Shown piece by piece: positions 14,624-24,600 of a stretch of 64,000 nt of DNA. The translations under genes and the position numbers were made by a program. The stretch comes from a virus. Numbering within the stretch: position 1 is the first letter of the stretch; each line of letters starts with the position of its first letter. The notes under the pieces are model-generated. The model ran no database searches and was not told the origin of the DNA. It saw only the letters and a program-made list of their open reading frames with translations. The stretch is taken from positions 1 to 64,000 of the IMG/VR virus record IMGVR_UViG_3300046777_002658; one strand, written 5' to 3'.

Positions 14624-16774
14624 TTATGGTGTAGGTTCCTCTTTTGCTATAGCCTTAATATTAAACTCTCCAGAAATTATGTATCTAACTCCTACAGGAG
14701 CAATCCAGTCTAGAGCTGCTGATAGACCTGTAGGAATTGGGCTTTTTGTACTTAATGAAACGAGCCCTGTAAAGTTTTCTAGAGGCTCAACAAATTTATC
14801 TCCTGATAAACTACTAGCAGTGTCGTAAGGAAAACCTGGTATTGGTCTTAGCTGTGATTGATTTTTATTAGTAGTCAAAGTAGAAAAGATTCCTTCTTGC
14901 TCTCCAACTGCTTGCTGCTGGTAATAAGCTATTGCTCTATACTCTAACTCTTCAAAATACAAATGATTAAAAGTTTTGTTAGGAGCGGTGTAAGTGTTAT
15001 CTTCCAAGCTCTGCAAAACAGAGTATAACTCTGGGTTATTGTAAGTCTGCTCAAAGTCAACTTTTAACAAGGTAGCTAATCTCTCTTTAACAGAAAGATT
15101 AGGTTGCCTGTACAAAGTGTCTAAAACAGATCTAGAGACCTCCTCTGATAGGTAACTAGCTAAAGGGAAGACAAGTTTTAATAACTCAGTTAAAATAAAA
15201 CCTCTAGAATCTAGAAGAGGTAGTCTGACCAAGCTATATCTTAAAAACCAAACAAAGTATGATTGTGAGTAGGCATACAGTAAAGCACCAATGTTTGTAG
15301 ACCTGTCTTCTTGAGCTTCTACACTAGACCAAAAATCACCGTCTGGTGACATTCTAATAAGTTCTTCTTTGCAGTAAGAAGTGTAAGCAGAGGCTTCTAC
15401 AGCATACAAATTAAAAATAGCGTCTGTGGTTAGTAAAAAATTTGTTACACCACAAGCCACAGGGGTTAATTCATAAATCTCAAGTTGTGTCTGTTCAAGT
15501 AGCAAAGCCTCGTCAGACGTATCTAAAAGCAAACTTGTTACCCAGCTAGGTGTAGTTAAAGAAGACTGTTTCACTAGAGCAGCAACTAAAAAATCAGAGC
15601 TATCAGTAACACTTGTTTTATAGCCATAATAGATAGAAAAGAAGCTATTAAAGTCATGAGGTTTAAATTCTAGTAACCACCATAACTTGTAGCTAAGAGT
15701 GTCTAACTGCTCTGTGTCTGTAAAAATATCATAAAAAAAATCATTTAGCTTCAGGGGAGCATTAATAATAGACAAGTATAATCTAGCTGCTTTTTCGTGC
15801 ACTAAACTATCGTACTGAAGTAGTAAGAAAGAGTTAAAGAATAAAGAAGATATGTAACTAGTCTTTAAAGAAAGTTGATAATAGTCATAATAACCGTCTT
15901 CTTGAACACCAGCGCACCAGTAGTTTATTTTGCTAACAGACTCAGCGCAGCAGTAAGCAAAAACTTTTGCAAGCTCTAAAGACTCATGCAGAAAGTTGTC
16001 CAGCAGGTTATCAAAATAGCTTATCTTATTAAGATAGTGAAGACTTTTTGTTATAGCCAGCCCCAACAAAGCATTGTCTAAAACATAAACAGTAGTCTCT
16101 TCTGGAACAGGCTCTAGTGAAGTTAAACCCCAAAAGCCTTCTGTAACTGCCAGTAGTTGCCCTGAAGAGTCTGAAAGCTGCCCGGACTGCTTCACTATTC
16201 TTGTTAGTTCTCTCAACTGACTAACCACTAGTTCAGGTTCATCTAAGGCACAAGCCAAAAGCAAACCCCAAGCCGCTGAGTTGATACTTCTTGTACCGGA
16301 GGACAGGCTAGAGACACAAGTTACACCTGTACTAAAATTAGGAACTTTATAAGAAACTATAGTGCTGAAAGGAAACACAAACTGTACTGTTAAGGCTTTA
16401 TTAGGCAGGTGCACTAGTTTGTGATTATTGTAATCAACAGCAACAGTAGTGCTGGCTAAGTTAGAGTCGTCTGCATAGGTAATTTCTCTTGTCTCTGAGT
16501 CACCAGTTTTAGTAACCTTAAACTCGTTAACAGCTAACTCATAGTAGAAGTTAACAGGTGAGCTCAACAGCAAAGGTGAAGTTACACCCCAAACTTGACT
16601 ATAAGCACCAGATGTAACCTTGTAAGACTCTTCAGTATCAACAGCAGTTATTTCTAAATCCCGGTGTTGCTCATCTTTTTCAGAGGCTATCGAACTAGGT
16701 GTTAAAGTAAACTTACTATAGTAATTTAAAGAGGCTTGGTTACAAAAAAACCAAGCTGGCAAATATGGTTTCAT
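14624..16774 (-). CDS. Probable baseplate/tail protein (716 aa)
   Basis: Follows the gpJ-like gene by 2 nt, in the place where gpI, Mu gp48 or tail-fibre proteins occur in contractile-tail phages. The protein is rich in Ser, Leu and Tyr, with many alternating hydrophobic segments and no recognised motif. The position suggests a structural role at the baseplate periphery; nothing in the sequence proves it. Confidence 0.55.
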   Translation of the reverse strand: MKPYLPAWFFCNQASLNYYSKFTLTPSSIASEKDEQHRDLEITAVDTEESYKVTSGAYSQVWGVTSPLLLSSPVNFYYELAVNEFKVTKTGDSETREITYADDSNLASTTVAVDYNNHKLVHLPNKALTVQFVFPFSTIVSYKVPNFSTGVTCVSSLSSGTRSINSAAWGLLLACALDEPELVVSQLRELTRIVKQSGQLSDSSGQLLAVTEGFWGLTSLEPVPEETTVYVLDNALLGLAITKSLHYLNKISYFDNLLDNFLHESLELAKVFAYCCAESVSKINYWCAGVQEDGYYDYYQLSLKTSYISSLFFNSFLLLQYDSLVHEKAARLYLSIINAPLKLNDFFYDIFTDTEQLDTLSYKLWWLLEFKPHDFNSFFSIYYGYKTSVTDSSDFLVAALVKQSSLTTPSWVTSLLLDTSDEALLLEQTQLEIYELTPVACGVTNFLLTTDAIFNLYAVEASAYTSYCKEELIRMSPDGDFWSSVEAQEDRSTNIGALLYAYSQSYFVWFLRYSLVRLPLLDSRGFILTELLKLVFPLASYLSEEVSRSVLDTLYRQPNLSVKERLATLLKVDFEQTYNNPELYSVLQSLEDNTYTAPNKTFNHLYFEELEYRAIAYYQQQAVGEQEGIFSTLTTNKNQSQLRPIPGFPYDTASSLSGDKFVEPLENFTGLVSLSTKSPIPTGLSAALDWIAPVGVRYIISGEFNIKAIAKEEPTP

Positions 16775-16776
16775 TT

Positions 16777-17847
16777 TTAACCTGGGTAAGAAATCTCTAA
16801 GGAAGATAATAAAAGAACTTGGTCTATGTCAGCCTTTAAGTCAGAGGTAGGAGATTGAACCTTTAAGTTTTGTACAAGAGGTCTAACTAATTGGTCAATC
16901 TTACTTAATGGAATACTTTCAGCTATATCTAAGGAGCTAACATAGTTGTTAATAGTAAAAGATATCTGCTGTGTAAGCAAAGACAAGTTAGCTAAAGAGG
17001 AATTAAAAGGTGTTACTTTAAGAGATAAATCAAAAGTTTTTATTCTAGCTTGACCAACAGCCAAAATAATGCCAGCTGGAACAGTTCTTAAAAGATAATC
17101 TCTAAGAGCTTCAAGCTCTGTATTATTAAACTCTTCAAGAGTGTTAACCCATATCTCTACTACTCCACCTACTCTAGTCTTTACATATCCTCTTGTTACA
17201 CCTGGGTATGAGAGAAGTATCTGTCTAAAGAAGTTTTTTGAAGCAGTTTGGTTAGGAGACAATAAAGATGCCAGCAACCTCTGTCTAAAGTAGTCATCAG
17301 GTTCAATATCTCTTCCACCCTGCATAGCACCAGTATAAATATTGTTTGCTAATCTAGCTGTCCCAACTTTAAACACAATAGACGGATAGTTTGTGCTGAA
17401 CAAAGTAGTTCCGGCGGCTATATTATAAGCCGAACCACTACTAGCAGCTTTAATTGACAAACTAACTGTTACGAACCTTGATGTTGTGATACTAGCAGTA
17501 GATATAAACTGTAGACCAGTAACAAGATCTGTTAAAACAATACCTAATGGTAAACTTTGCTCTTCTACGGTTGGGCTGATTAAAACAGTTCCCAAAGCAG
17601 TAGTAGGGCTGTCTCTGACTACAATATTACGAGCAAGCAAATCTAAGTCATCTGCCTGCGCAGTTAAAACATTGCTGGATTCTAAAAAGCTATTAAGCCT
17701 CTGTTCTTGGTCACTTATAACAGAAGCATTGGCTCTAGCTAACACGTAAAAAGGAGAACTTTGGTTAAGGTTTAGGTTAGGAAGAGTCAGCGCCAACGAG
17801 CTTAGAAACTCTGATTGTATTTCTTCTATAGTTCTTTGTTTAAACAT
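16777..17847 (-). CDS. Baseplate J-like protein
   Basis: 356 residues, typical for P2 gpJ/Mu gp47-type baseplate proteins. Evidence: N-terminal helix with LDLLARNIVVRDSPTTALGT, central beta domain with SGSAYNIAAGTTLF, then GAMQGGRDIEPDDYFRQRLL and YPGVTRGYVKTRVGGVVEIW. The stop of the gp25-like gene lies one nucleotide upstream of its start. It forms baseplate wedge units together with the gp25-like protein. Confidence 0.85.
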   Translation of the reverse strand: MFKQRTIEEIQSEFLSSLALTLPNLNLNQSSPFYVLARANASVISDQEQRLNSFLESSNVLTAQADDLDLLARNIVVRDSPTTALGTVLISPTVEEQSLPLGIVLTDLVTGLQFISTASITTSRFVTVSLSIKAASSGSAYNIAAGTTLFSTNYPSIVFKVGTARLANNIYTGAMQGGRDIEPDDYFRQRLLASLLSPNQTASKNFFRQILLSYPGVTRGYVKTRVGGVVEIWVNTLEEFNNTELEALRDYLLRTVPAGIILAVGQARIKTFDLSLKVTPFNSSLANLSLLTQQISFTINNYVSSLDIAESIPLSKIDQLVRPLVQNLKVQSPTSDLKADIDQVLLLSSLEISYPG

Positions 17848-17848
17848 T

Positions 17849-18205
17849 TTATAAAAAAGTAGCTAGTGTTTCATTATTAGCCGTAGAAGATTTAAACAAG
17901 ACTTTGATATTGTTACCCGCAACCTCAACAGACTTAACTGTAATATCAGGGTCTGAGGATAATGATTCTTCAACAACATCAGCAAAGTCAATATTGTTAA
18001 GCTCCCTATCAGGATAGGACAAGTATTGTCTTAAGTTACTGCCAAAAGTAGTGTCTATTACTTTTGTACCTTCAGAAGTTTTTATAGCTCTAGCATAAGT
18101 CAGAGGGAGCGTTCCTAGCCTTCTCTTAACAGAAATAGAGATAACATTGTTGCCCTCTATCCAATCTGCTAGTAAATCACCATTCTCAAAAGTTAAGTCT
18201 TTCAT
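17849..18205 (-). CDS. gp25-like baseplate wedge protein
   Basis: 118 residues, standard length for the T4 gp25/P2 gpW lysozyme-like wedge family. The segment RRLGTLPLTYARAIKTSEGT, TFGSNLRQYLSYPDRELNNI and the following acidic helix fit the family. In related phages this protein helps start sheath assembly on the baseplate. It overlaps the upstream gene by 4 nt and is next to gpJ, the usual arrangement. Confidence 0.8.
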   Translation of the reverse strand: MKDLTFENGDLLADWIEGNNVISISVKRRLGTLPLTYARAIKTSEGTKVIDTTFGSNLRQYLSYPDRELNNIDFADVVEESLSSDPDITVKSVEVAGNNIKVLFKSSTANNETLATFL

Positions 18206-18819
18206 ATAACAAAAGGTAGTTCTTGGTCTTGTGCGTTACCAATACCAACGTACCCTTGTTGAACGTCTAGAATCCATCTTTTTGTTCTAGACCTCTGAAG
18301 AGAAAAAGTATCAGGCTCAAAAAGGCTTACAAGTAGAGTGTATTCTCCTGGGCTCCAACTCTCTCCACCAGTGTACAAGATAGAACCAGAGACTGCTAAA
18401 TCGTTACCAACAACCAGCAACTCAGAGTTATGGTACAGTGACCAGCCTAGCCACCCAGCTTTGTGGTAAGAAGGAACAGAACACTTTATGTTCAAAGAAC
18501 CTAAACTTTTTGTAGAATCAATAACTTTACTTCTGACAATCGGTAGTTCACCGATAGAGTCAATTATCCCTGCCTTATCAGTAAAAATGGCATCTAAGTT
18601 CCCGGCTACTAACTTTACAGCTACTCTAGTGTCTAGAATGTTGGTTACTAATCCTATAGAGTCTGAAAAGTTAATTCTTTGACCAAGCGCCAGGACTAGC
18701 TTAGGATCAATGGTTTTGACATAAATTATAGATTGTTCCACAGATAGAACATATACACTATTATTTACACTAGGTGTAGTGCTGATTAACTGCTCAGAAG
18801 CGGGCTGAAAATTTATCAT
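18202..18819 (-). CDS. Hypothetical baseplate-region protein (205 aa)
   Basis: Mostly beta-rich (SVYVLSVEQSIIYVKTIDPK and similar). Coupled to the gp25-like gene by a 4-nt overlap. Its start faces the plus-strand DUF4926-like gene 15 nt away, so this short gap probably holds divergent control signals. Function unknown. Confidence 0.6.
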   Translation of the reverse strand: MINFQPASEQLISTTPSVNNSVYVLSVEQSIIYVKTIDPKLVLALGQRINFSDSIGLVTNILDTRVAVKLVAGNLDAIFTDKAGIIDSIGELPIVRSKVIDSTKSLGSLNIKCSVPSYHKAGWLGWSLYHNSELLVVGNDLAVSGSILYTGGESWSPGEYTLLVSLFEPDTFSLQRSRTKRWILDVQQGYVGIGNAQDQELPFVI

Positions 18820-18834
18820 GGAGGAGTAAGAAAA

Positions 18835-19128
18835 ATGATTGTTAGAAAAATAAAAGAATTAGATGTTGTAGCACTCACAGATGCAGAAGTTACAAAAACA
18901 GAAGAAGGAAAGCAGTTAAGGGTAGGTCAGGTTGGTATAGTAGCTTATATGTATAACCAAGACACGTTTATTGTAGAGTTTATCAACAAACAAGATGAGA
19001 GCAAGTTTGCTATCTTAACGCTGCAGACAAATCAAGTTCTTCCTTTACTTTTTTGTAGGAGTAATCAAGAAAGCCACCAGCCATTGTCTACAGATTTAGA
19101 GATAGGTGGTAATGAACTTTCACTATAA
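18835..19128 (+). CDS. DUF4926-like small protein
   Basis: 97 residues with GGAGGAG upstream of ATG. The pattern LDVVALTDAEVT, LRVGQVGIVAYMYNQDTFIV, EFINKQDESKFAILTL fits DUF4926, small beta-barrel proteins frequent in cyanobacteria, often near toxin-antitoxin or phage genes. It is transcribed against the baseplate genes and overlaps the 3' end of the minus-strand gene by 64 nt. An accessory (moron-like) gene; activity unknown. Confidence 0.65.
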   Translation: MIVRKIKELDVVALTDAEVTKTEEGKQLRVGQVGIVAYMYNQDTFIVEFINKQDESKFAILTLQTNQVLPLLFCRSNQESHQPLSTDLEIGGNELSL

Positions 19129-21011
19129 TCTGTTAGCTCATTCGGCTCTGGAATCTTTGAGGAAGTAGGAACTGGAGGAAGGTCTGCATCCTTAACCTTA
19201 CCTAAACCTAACAGAGCTGTCAGTTTATTAGCTAGTAATTTTTGACCACTAGCCACCAGCTTAGAGGATAAAGAAGATAAATCACCAGAGGCTACTGCCT
19301 TACCAATTTGAGAGGATAACTGACTAGCAGTCTTAGTATCTACTTTTCCTAGTCCCAGTCCTGTCAAGTTTAAGGTTTGTTTAGTGACAGATGAGGTTAG
19401 GGCAGACTTTTCTATAGAACCAAGTGCTTTATGCGCAGTATCACTAGGAAGAAAACTTGATAATTCAGGCAGACCTAGCTGTTTAGTTGCGTTTGTAACA
19501 ACACTAACAGCTGATAGAGGATTAATAGAAATACCTGAAGCAGTAGTAGCAGCAGAAGAAGATAAGCCAGATATGCCCAGACTAGTTAGTGAATTTAAAC
19601 CGCCTAGAATCTTTTTCGAGTCAAGGTCTAAAATGGGTCTGCCAAACCCTCCCATACCAATGTGGATCATTGAGCCACTCAATGAAAGAACTCCTCCAGA
19701 GCTAACACTTGTGGAGGTAGTAGATGACAAGTACATTGATGAGCCAGCGACTAAATTTGTTTCTCCTTTGCTTGTTATATGGTTTTCTCCCTTAGAAGAA
19801 ACAAAAACATTCTTATCAGATACTAAATAAGTGCTGTCTGAGCTTTGCTGCCAGACTAGCTTTCCGGCTCTCACTACCCAGTTATTTTCTATCTTTGAAT
19901 TAAACTGTCCTGCTAGTAATCCTAGTTCTTCTTTTACTTGAATCTTTGCTTGGTCAGCTTGTTCTAGTAAACTACTAGAAACTCTATAAGTGTCATTCCC
20001 ATAGCTGTATAGAGAGTCTGTACAGTAATCAATACTAATCTTTGTCTGCAAGACTGAAAGCTTTTGAGCTCTTTTCCAGCTGTAGGTAGAAACTTGTCTG
20101 TTTAAGTCTGTAACAGATAGATAACTCTTTCCTTGAATAGAAAAATCTTCACACCTTGTGTACACAGAGGGTGAGAAAAAGTCAATTACAGCACCACTAT
20201 TAAACCTAAAGCTATAAGCTTCATCCTGCTTTGTAGTAGTTGACTTACTAAACGAGTGACCACTACCAGAAAAACTAGTTCTAGTCTTTTGCCATAGTGC
20301 CCAAGACTCAAAAGAGGATTGTAGAACAGTTTTATAGCTCTTTAAAGACTCTAGGCTACTAGCGTGCTTATCACTAGAAAAACTCTTTAGCCAGTCTAAT
20401 AAAACAATGTACTCATCATCAATATGTGAGTCTTTGCTTATTAAAGATAGCCCTAAAGAGGAGTTAGAAGCTTCTTCTTTAGAGTTTAAAATACTTTTTT
20501 TAGCTTCACTGCTAAACGTTTGGTGGCTGACCTCTGGTGTCTGAGCCTTCTTGTTCACCAAGCCACTTAAAAGATTACTTTGTGTCTTCTTAGCTTTTCC
20601 TAAAATAGAACTTTGATCTGTTACTAGGTTAGCTGTAACCACAATTACATTGCCAGCATTGTTTAGGTTCTGATATTCTTGGAGACTTATTCTACTGCCA
20701 GAAGAGACGGGCACAGCAGCAAAAGCAGCACTACTAGACTCTTTAAAAGATACATTATATAGACTGTCATTGATCTTTGTTAAAAGAACCTTCTGTGTAG
20801 AGGATAAACTTGAAGAGATTACAGCAATATTAAACTCTTGATTGCTATTGTTATAAACAACTCTTAAGTGTGTACTACCAGAGCATACATAAGAGTCTGG
20901 TCTGATAACTACTTCTGCTAAACTACCTTTGGCTGATTGTAAACTAATCTGCTCGAAGAATAACTGATCTGATAAAAGAACTGGCTGAGAGGGGTCAAAT
21001 ACTTTAGTCAT
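19065..21011 (-). CDS. Baseplate protein with gp5-like repeat segment
   Basis: 648 residues, Ser-rich. Around residues 390-450 a run of short beta repeats (VFVSSKGENHITSKGETNLV then AGSSMYLSSTTSTSVSSGGV) resembles the C-terminal triple beta-helix repeats of VgrG/gp5-type spike proteins. The rest is beta-rich or low complexity. Starts within the stop of the upstream gene (4-nt overlap). Likely part of the central spike or baseplate. Confidence 0.6.
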   Translation of the reverse strand: MTKVFDPSQPVLLSDQLFFEQISLQSAKGSLAEVVIRPDSYVCSGSTHLRVVYNNSNQEFNIAVISSSLSSTQKVLLTKINDSLYNVSFKESSSAAFAAVPVSSGSRISLQEYQNLNNAGNVIVVTANLVTDQSSILGKAKKTQSNLLSGLVNKKAQTPEVSHQTFSSEAKKSILNSKEEASNSSLGLSLISKDSHIDDEYIVLLDWLKSFSSDKHASSLESLKSYKTVLQSSFESWALWQKTRTSFSGSGHSFSKSTTTKQDEAYSFRFNSGAVIDFFSPSVYTRCEDFSIQGKSYLSVTDLNRQVSTYSWKRAQKLSVLQTKISIDYCTDSLYSYGNDTYRVSSSLLEQADQAKIQVKEELGLLAGQFNSKIENNWVVRAGKLVWQQSSDSTYLVSDKNVFVSSKGENHITSKGETNLVAGSSMYLSSTTSTSVSSGGVLSLSGSMIHIGMGGFGRPILDLDSKKILGGLNSLTSLGISGLSSSAATTASGISINPLSAVSVVTNATKQLGLPELSSFLPSDTAHKALGSIEKSALTSSVTKQTLNLTGLGLGKVDTKTASQLSSQIGKAVASGDLSSLSSKLVASGQKLLANKLTALLGLGKVKDADLPPVPTSSKIPEPNELTDYSESSLPPISKSVDNGWWLS

Positions 21012-22126
21012 AGCAATTCACTTAACCTATAATCAAAGTCATTACCTATAATTTTGCCGCTAGAGCTTAACCAAGATAGGATATCTCTTTCAAGCTCTGT
21101 CAAGGCTTGGGGAGCTTCTAACCTAGTAGAAAATATGTTTAACACAGAGTAAGCATCATAGGCTAAGGTAAAGTATCCAGCTATCTGCTCTTTGATGGGA
21201 TTGTAAGTGTTAGTAGTCTGAAAAACTTCTAAGGAGGTGAGTTGTACCTCTTTGTCTAAGTTTGATAAAGCTATAGCTGCTAGTAAGTATGCCTCAGCTA
21301 TAAAAGCCTGTAGAACAAGTTGGAATCCAGCTGGCTTGAGAATACTTAAAATAGAAGAAGCAATATTACTTAATTTATTATTGTCATTAATAGTTAAAAA
21401 AGGTGTTAAAACCTCAAAGACTTTACTACTGTATTCACCTAAAAATAAACGCTGCTGTAGTAGATCATAGTCATTAATAGATAAACCTTGCCTTCTAGCC
21501 TGCTGTAAAGCAAAGTAGTTTTCGTCTTGACTGGTAAGGGAAAAAAGTTTTTCTGCTTTAAGTTTAATTAGGTGTAGAAAAGAGTTCTCTAGCCTTAAAG
21601 CGACTTTCAACTCTCTTATCCTTTCCTTTGGTAAAAGATCGTAAGAAGTACCTAGCAAACTCCATATAAGTCTGAGGGTGGACTGCATTACCTCCGGTAG
21701 ATAAGCACCTTGGTCTACGTATTGAATATAAAAAGCTAGAGTTCCTAACTCCCCCCAATACTTATTTGGCTGTTCTATAAGTTCTGGGTTGGGAGGAATG
21801 TAATCCCAAATGTCGTCAAAGGAGTTTGTAGCCCACACCTGTTTAGATTGACTTGTGAGGTTACTACGAAGACTAGAAGTAAACTGACAGTTAAACACAA
21901 AAGCATCAGCAGCTTTTGATACTAGATAATCTCTGTAATGTAGAAGAGTTTTGTTTTTACTTTGGTTATAGCTTTTTTCGTATTTAGAGGCTTCCTTGAT
22001 AAAAGCAGATTGCTTAAGAACTAATGTCAATGCTCTTCTCTGCTCTGTGTCAGCTCTACTTTTAGACTCGTAGTCTACTTTCTGTGATAAAGGTGATAAA
22101 GGTAATCCAACATTGTATTCAAACAT
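21008..22126 (-). CDS. Hypothetical baseplate-region protein (372 aa)
   Basis: Mostly alpha-helical, Leu-rich, with no recognised motif. It lies 2 nt after the 211-residue gene and overlaps the next by 4 nt, inside an uninterrupted baseplate operon. Structural or assembly role inferred only from context. Confidence 0.55.
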   Translation of the reverse strand: MFEYNVGLPLSPLSQKVDYESKSRADTEQRRALTLVLKQSAFIKEASKYEKSYNQSKNKTLLHYRDYLVSKAADAFVFNCQFTSSLRSNLTSQSKQVWATNSFDDIWDYIPPNPELIEQPNKYWGELGTLAFYIQYVDQGAYLPEVMQSTLRLIWSLLGTSYDLLPKERIRELKVALRLENSFLHLIKLKAEKLFSLTSQDENYFALQQARRQGLSINDYDLLQQRLFLGEYSSKVFEVLTPFLTINDNNKLSNIASSILSILKPAGFQLVLQAFIAEAYLLAAIALSNLDKEVQLTSLEVFQTTNTYNPIKEQIAGYFTLAYDAYSVLNIFSTRLEAPQALTELERDILSWLSSSGKIIGNDFDYRLSELL

Positions 22127-22128
22127 AA

Positions 22129-22764
22129 TTAATCTTCCTGAGAAAGGTCTAAGCTTGCCCCTAAAACGTAATCATAAAACTCTCTTCTTACAGCTGTTAT
22201 CAATTGTTTATATTTTGCTGGATACTCTGTTAGCACAATACTGCTGTGCAGACCCACTAAGTTAGTAAAAAAAGAAAACAAATCTTTACTTTCATAATCT
22301 AGTAAAAGAGAGGTTAGGTTGGTGTCTACTTGGGCTACAAACTCTATTAAGCTAAAAGGGTTATTGTAAAAGGCATTAATACTATAGTCTGGCAAACCCA
22401 AGTAATTAGTTAGATAGTGTGTTAGCTTTGCAGGTGTTTGCACATCTAATAAAGAATCTAAAAAGAAACTTGTAGGAGCGTACATATCAGCATATATGCT
22501 ATCTAACAAAGGACTAACAGAGGCTGCATCCTGAGTAACTAAATATTTTATACTTATTAAAGCTAATGTAGATTGACCTTTGCCTACTATATAAACCAGA
22601 GAGTCTATATAGCTATATAGACTACTAGTTTTTGTAAAAGCTTTTATACTATTTACTAACTCCCTAGAGTTGGGGACAGAGAATAAATTAAGTTGCCCAA
22701 CCAGACCTTCTGCTCTTACAAACCTGGGTTGAGGCGTAATTAAACTGGTTCTAGCTATTTTCAT
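22129..22764 (-). CDS. Hypothetical baseplate-region protein (211 aa)
   Basis: Helical, with aromatic-rich C-terminal half (YPAKYKQLITAVRREFYDYV). Spaced 2 nt from both neighbours in the operon. No family recognised. Confidence 0.55.
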   Translation of the reverse strand: MKIARTSLITPQPRFVRAEGLVGQLNLFSVPNSRELVNSIKAFTKTSSLYSYIDSLVYIVGKGQSTLALISIKYLVTQDAASVSPLLDSIYADMYAPTSFFLDSLLDVQTPAKLTHYLTNYLGLPDYSINAFYNNPFSLIEFVAQVDTNLTSLLLDYESKDLFSFFTNLVGLHSSIVLTEYPAKYKQLITAVRREFYDYVLGASLDLSQED

Positions 22765-22766
22765 TG

Positions 22767-24596
22767 TTAAAGAGAGTTAGAGGGTAATTCTTGAATTATT
22801 GTAGGGGGTATAGCGGATTTTTTTTCTGCATCACCGCATGGGTCAACTTTAGTAGAAAGACTGGCTTTTGCTTTTTCCTTTTTAATCTTCTCTCTAGCCA
22901 TTCTAATTCTTTCGACTGTTAAGCCTGATGAAGGTTTGTTTATTAGGTTGCTAATTTCTTTAGCAAGAAAACTAGAGGCTGGCTTCCATAGCATCTTTCC
23001 TAACATACCAGCAGGAGAGTTGTTTTGCTTAAATAAACCACTGCCAGTATTTTCTAAAACAGAGGTTAATTCCACCTGATCAATAGACAAACCACTGTCT
23101 TTTCCCCCAGTCTTAAATCTAAAAGGACCAAAGTTTATTATCTTATTATCATCCTCATCTCTTGTAACCTTAGCCTGAAAGTTGTCAGGCAAGATCTTAT
23201 TTAACTCCTTGCTGCCTAGACTGGTACTAACTTCAACTTCACCTAAAAAATCTACTACGTCACCCAAAGAAATCTTAGTGTTTTCCAGCCTTAAAAAAAG
23301 CTTACCAGTCTCGTTTACTAGCCAAGTTCCATTTTTTACTAAAAACTCTTGAGTTTTAGATATATCTATTTGGGAGGTGTCTATTGTTATATCACCAATT
23401 GATATCCCTAAACTACTAGCTGACACTTGATAAAAATTGGGTAGAAGTTTATTAACCGTCTTTAAGCTGGAGTTAATAAAAGGATTAAAAACTTGACCAT
23501 TAACTTTAACTAGTGAAGTTTTAGGATCATAGTTAAAATCACCAACCCTTACATTAGTTATCACTAGCTGACCTGCTTCGTTCTTCTCAACATTTAGACT
23601 AATCTGCAACTCGTCTGGTAGAAGTTTGTTAATGCTGTCTAGCGCAGCAGAGGTTTCTAAACTAACTAAATCTTGAAGAAGGTTATCTACAAAGCTTCTA
23701 AAGTTATCTTGAACCTTTTTTGTGGCATCTCTTATACAGCCTGTCTTTTGGTCGTAAAACTTAATATCCAGTTCTAGCTCATCGAACAGTTCGTCAAAAT
23801 ACTCTTCTAAAAACGCTGTGTAGTCATCATTAATAGAATTTCTGTCTTCTTGGTTAGCAGCAGCAGGCTTATTTTGGTCCCAGCTAATAGACTCAGAGGT
23901 ATAGGATAAGGTACCAAAAGTAGCCCACTTAATAGCCTGTTCAGCTGCTTCAACTTTATCTAATACGTTCTTAATACTTGTATCTTGTAAGTTTAAAGGA
24001 CTGTCTAGATTGTGATGAACTTCAGAGGTGGAATAGGTTGATTTGATGCCAGGAGTAAACTCTTGAACGTTGCCAACAGGGTCATAACTTGTATAAGCAC
24101 CAGGTTTAGGAGCTACAAACTTTTCGCTATTACCAAAAAAATCATACTTAGGGTAAGTGCAGGTATGAGATAACCCCGCCCATTTTAGAGACTCTGGGTT
24201 GCTAGTGCCTGGTAAACCACCACCAAAATTAGTAGTTGAGCTTGGAACATTCCTGCTGTCACTGTTAAGAACTTTGGGTATTAAAGACTTCCAATTACTA
24301 TGCCCAACAATAATAGCCTGGCTGCTGTTACCACTAAGATACTGCACTCTTACTTTGTCGCCGGGGATTAAAGGGTTAGAGACACCAATATTATTAGAGC
24401 TTTTGTAGTTAGCATCGTAGTAGGCTCTAACATAAGTTCTGCTCAAAGGCAAGAAGACAACTGCTGTACCTTCTAGTCTGTCTAAAAAGCTTACAGACTG
24501 AACTACTCCTTCAAAGGACACATTGTTGTACTGGTTGTAGTAAGCAGTCTGTGCTGCTACCTGCGGTCTACTTCTAAAAGAATCTGTTATATCCAT
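22767..24596 (-). CDS. OB-fold baseplate spike-like protein
   Basis: 609 residues. The N-terminal 100 residues (FEGVVQSVSFLDRLEGTAVV, NPLIPGDKVRVQYLSGNSSQ, AIIVGHSNW) look like the OB-fold found at the start of phage spike proteins such as gpV/gp5. A long beta-rich, repeat-like region follows. It directly follows the hub gene, as spike genes often do. Confidence 0.65.
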   Translation of the reverse strand: MDITDSFRSRPQVAAQTAYYNQYNNVSFEGVVQSVSFLDRLEGTAVVFLPLSRTYVRAYYDANYKSSNNIGVSNPLIPGDKVRVQYLSGNSSQAIIVGHSNWKSLIPKVLNSDSRNVPSSTTNFGGGLPGTSNPESLKWAGLSHTCTYPKYDFFGNSEKFVAPKPGAYTSYDPVGNVQEFTPGIKSTYSTSEVHHNLDSPLNLQDTSIKNVLDKVEAAEQAIKWATFGTLSYTSESISWDQNKPAAANQEDRNSINDDYTAFLEEYFDELFDELELDIKFYDQKTGCIRDATKKVQDNFRSFVDNLLQDLVSLETSAALDSINKLLPDELQISLNVEKNEAGQLVITNVRVGDFNYDPKTSLVKVNGQVFNPFINSSLKTVNKLLPNFYQVSASSLGISIGDITIDTSQIDISKTQEFLVKNGTWLVNETGKLFLRLENTKISLGDVVDFLGEVEVSTSLGSKELNKILPDNFQAKVTRDEDDNKIINFGPFRFKTGGKDSGLSIDQVELTSVLENTGSGLFKQNNSPAGMLGKMLWKPASSFLAKEISNLINKPSSGLTVERIRMAREKIKKEKAKASLSTKVDPCGDAEKKSAIPPTIIQELPSNSL

Positions 24597-24600
24597 ATTT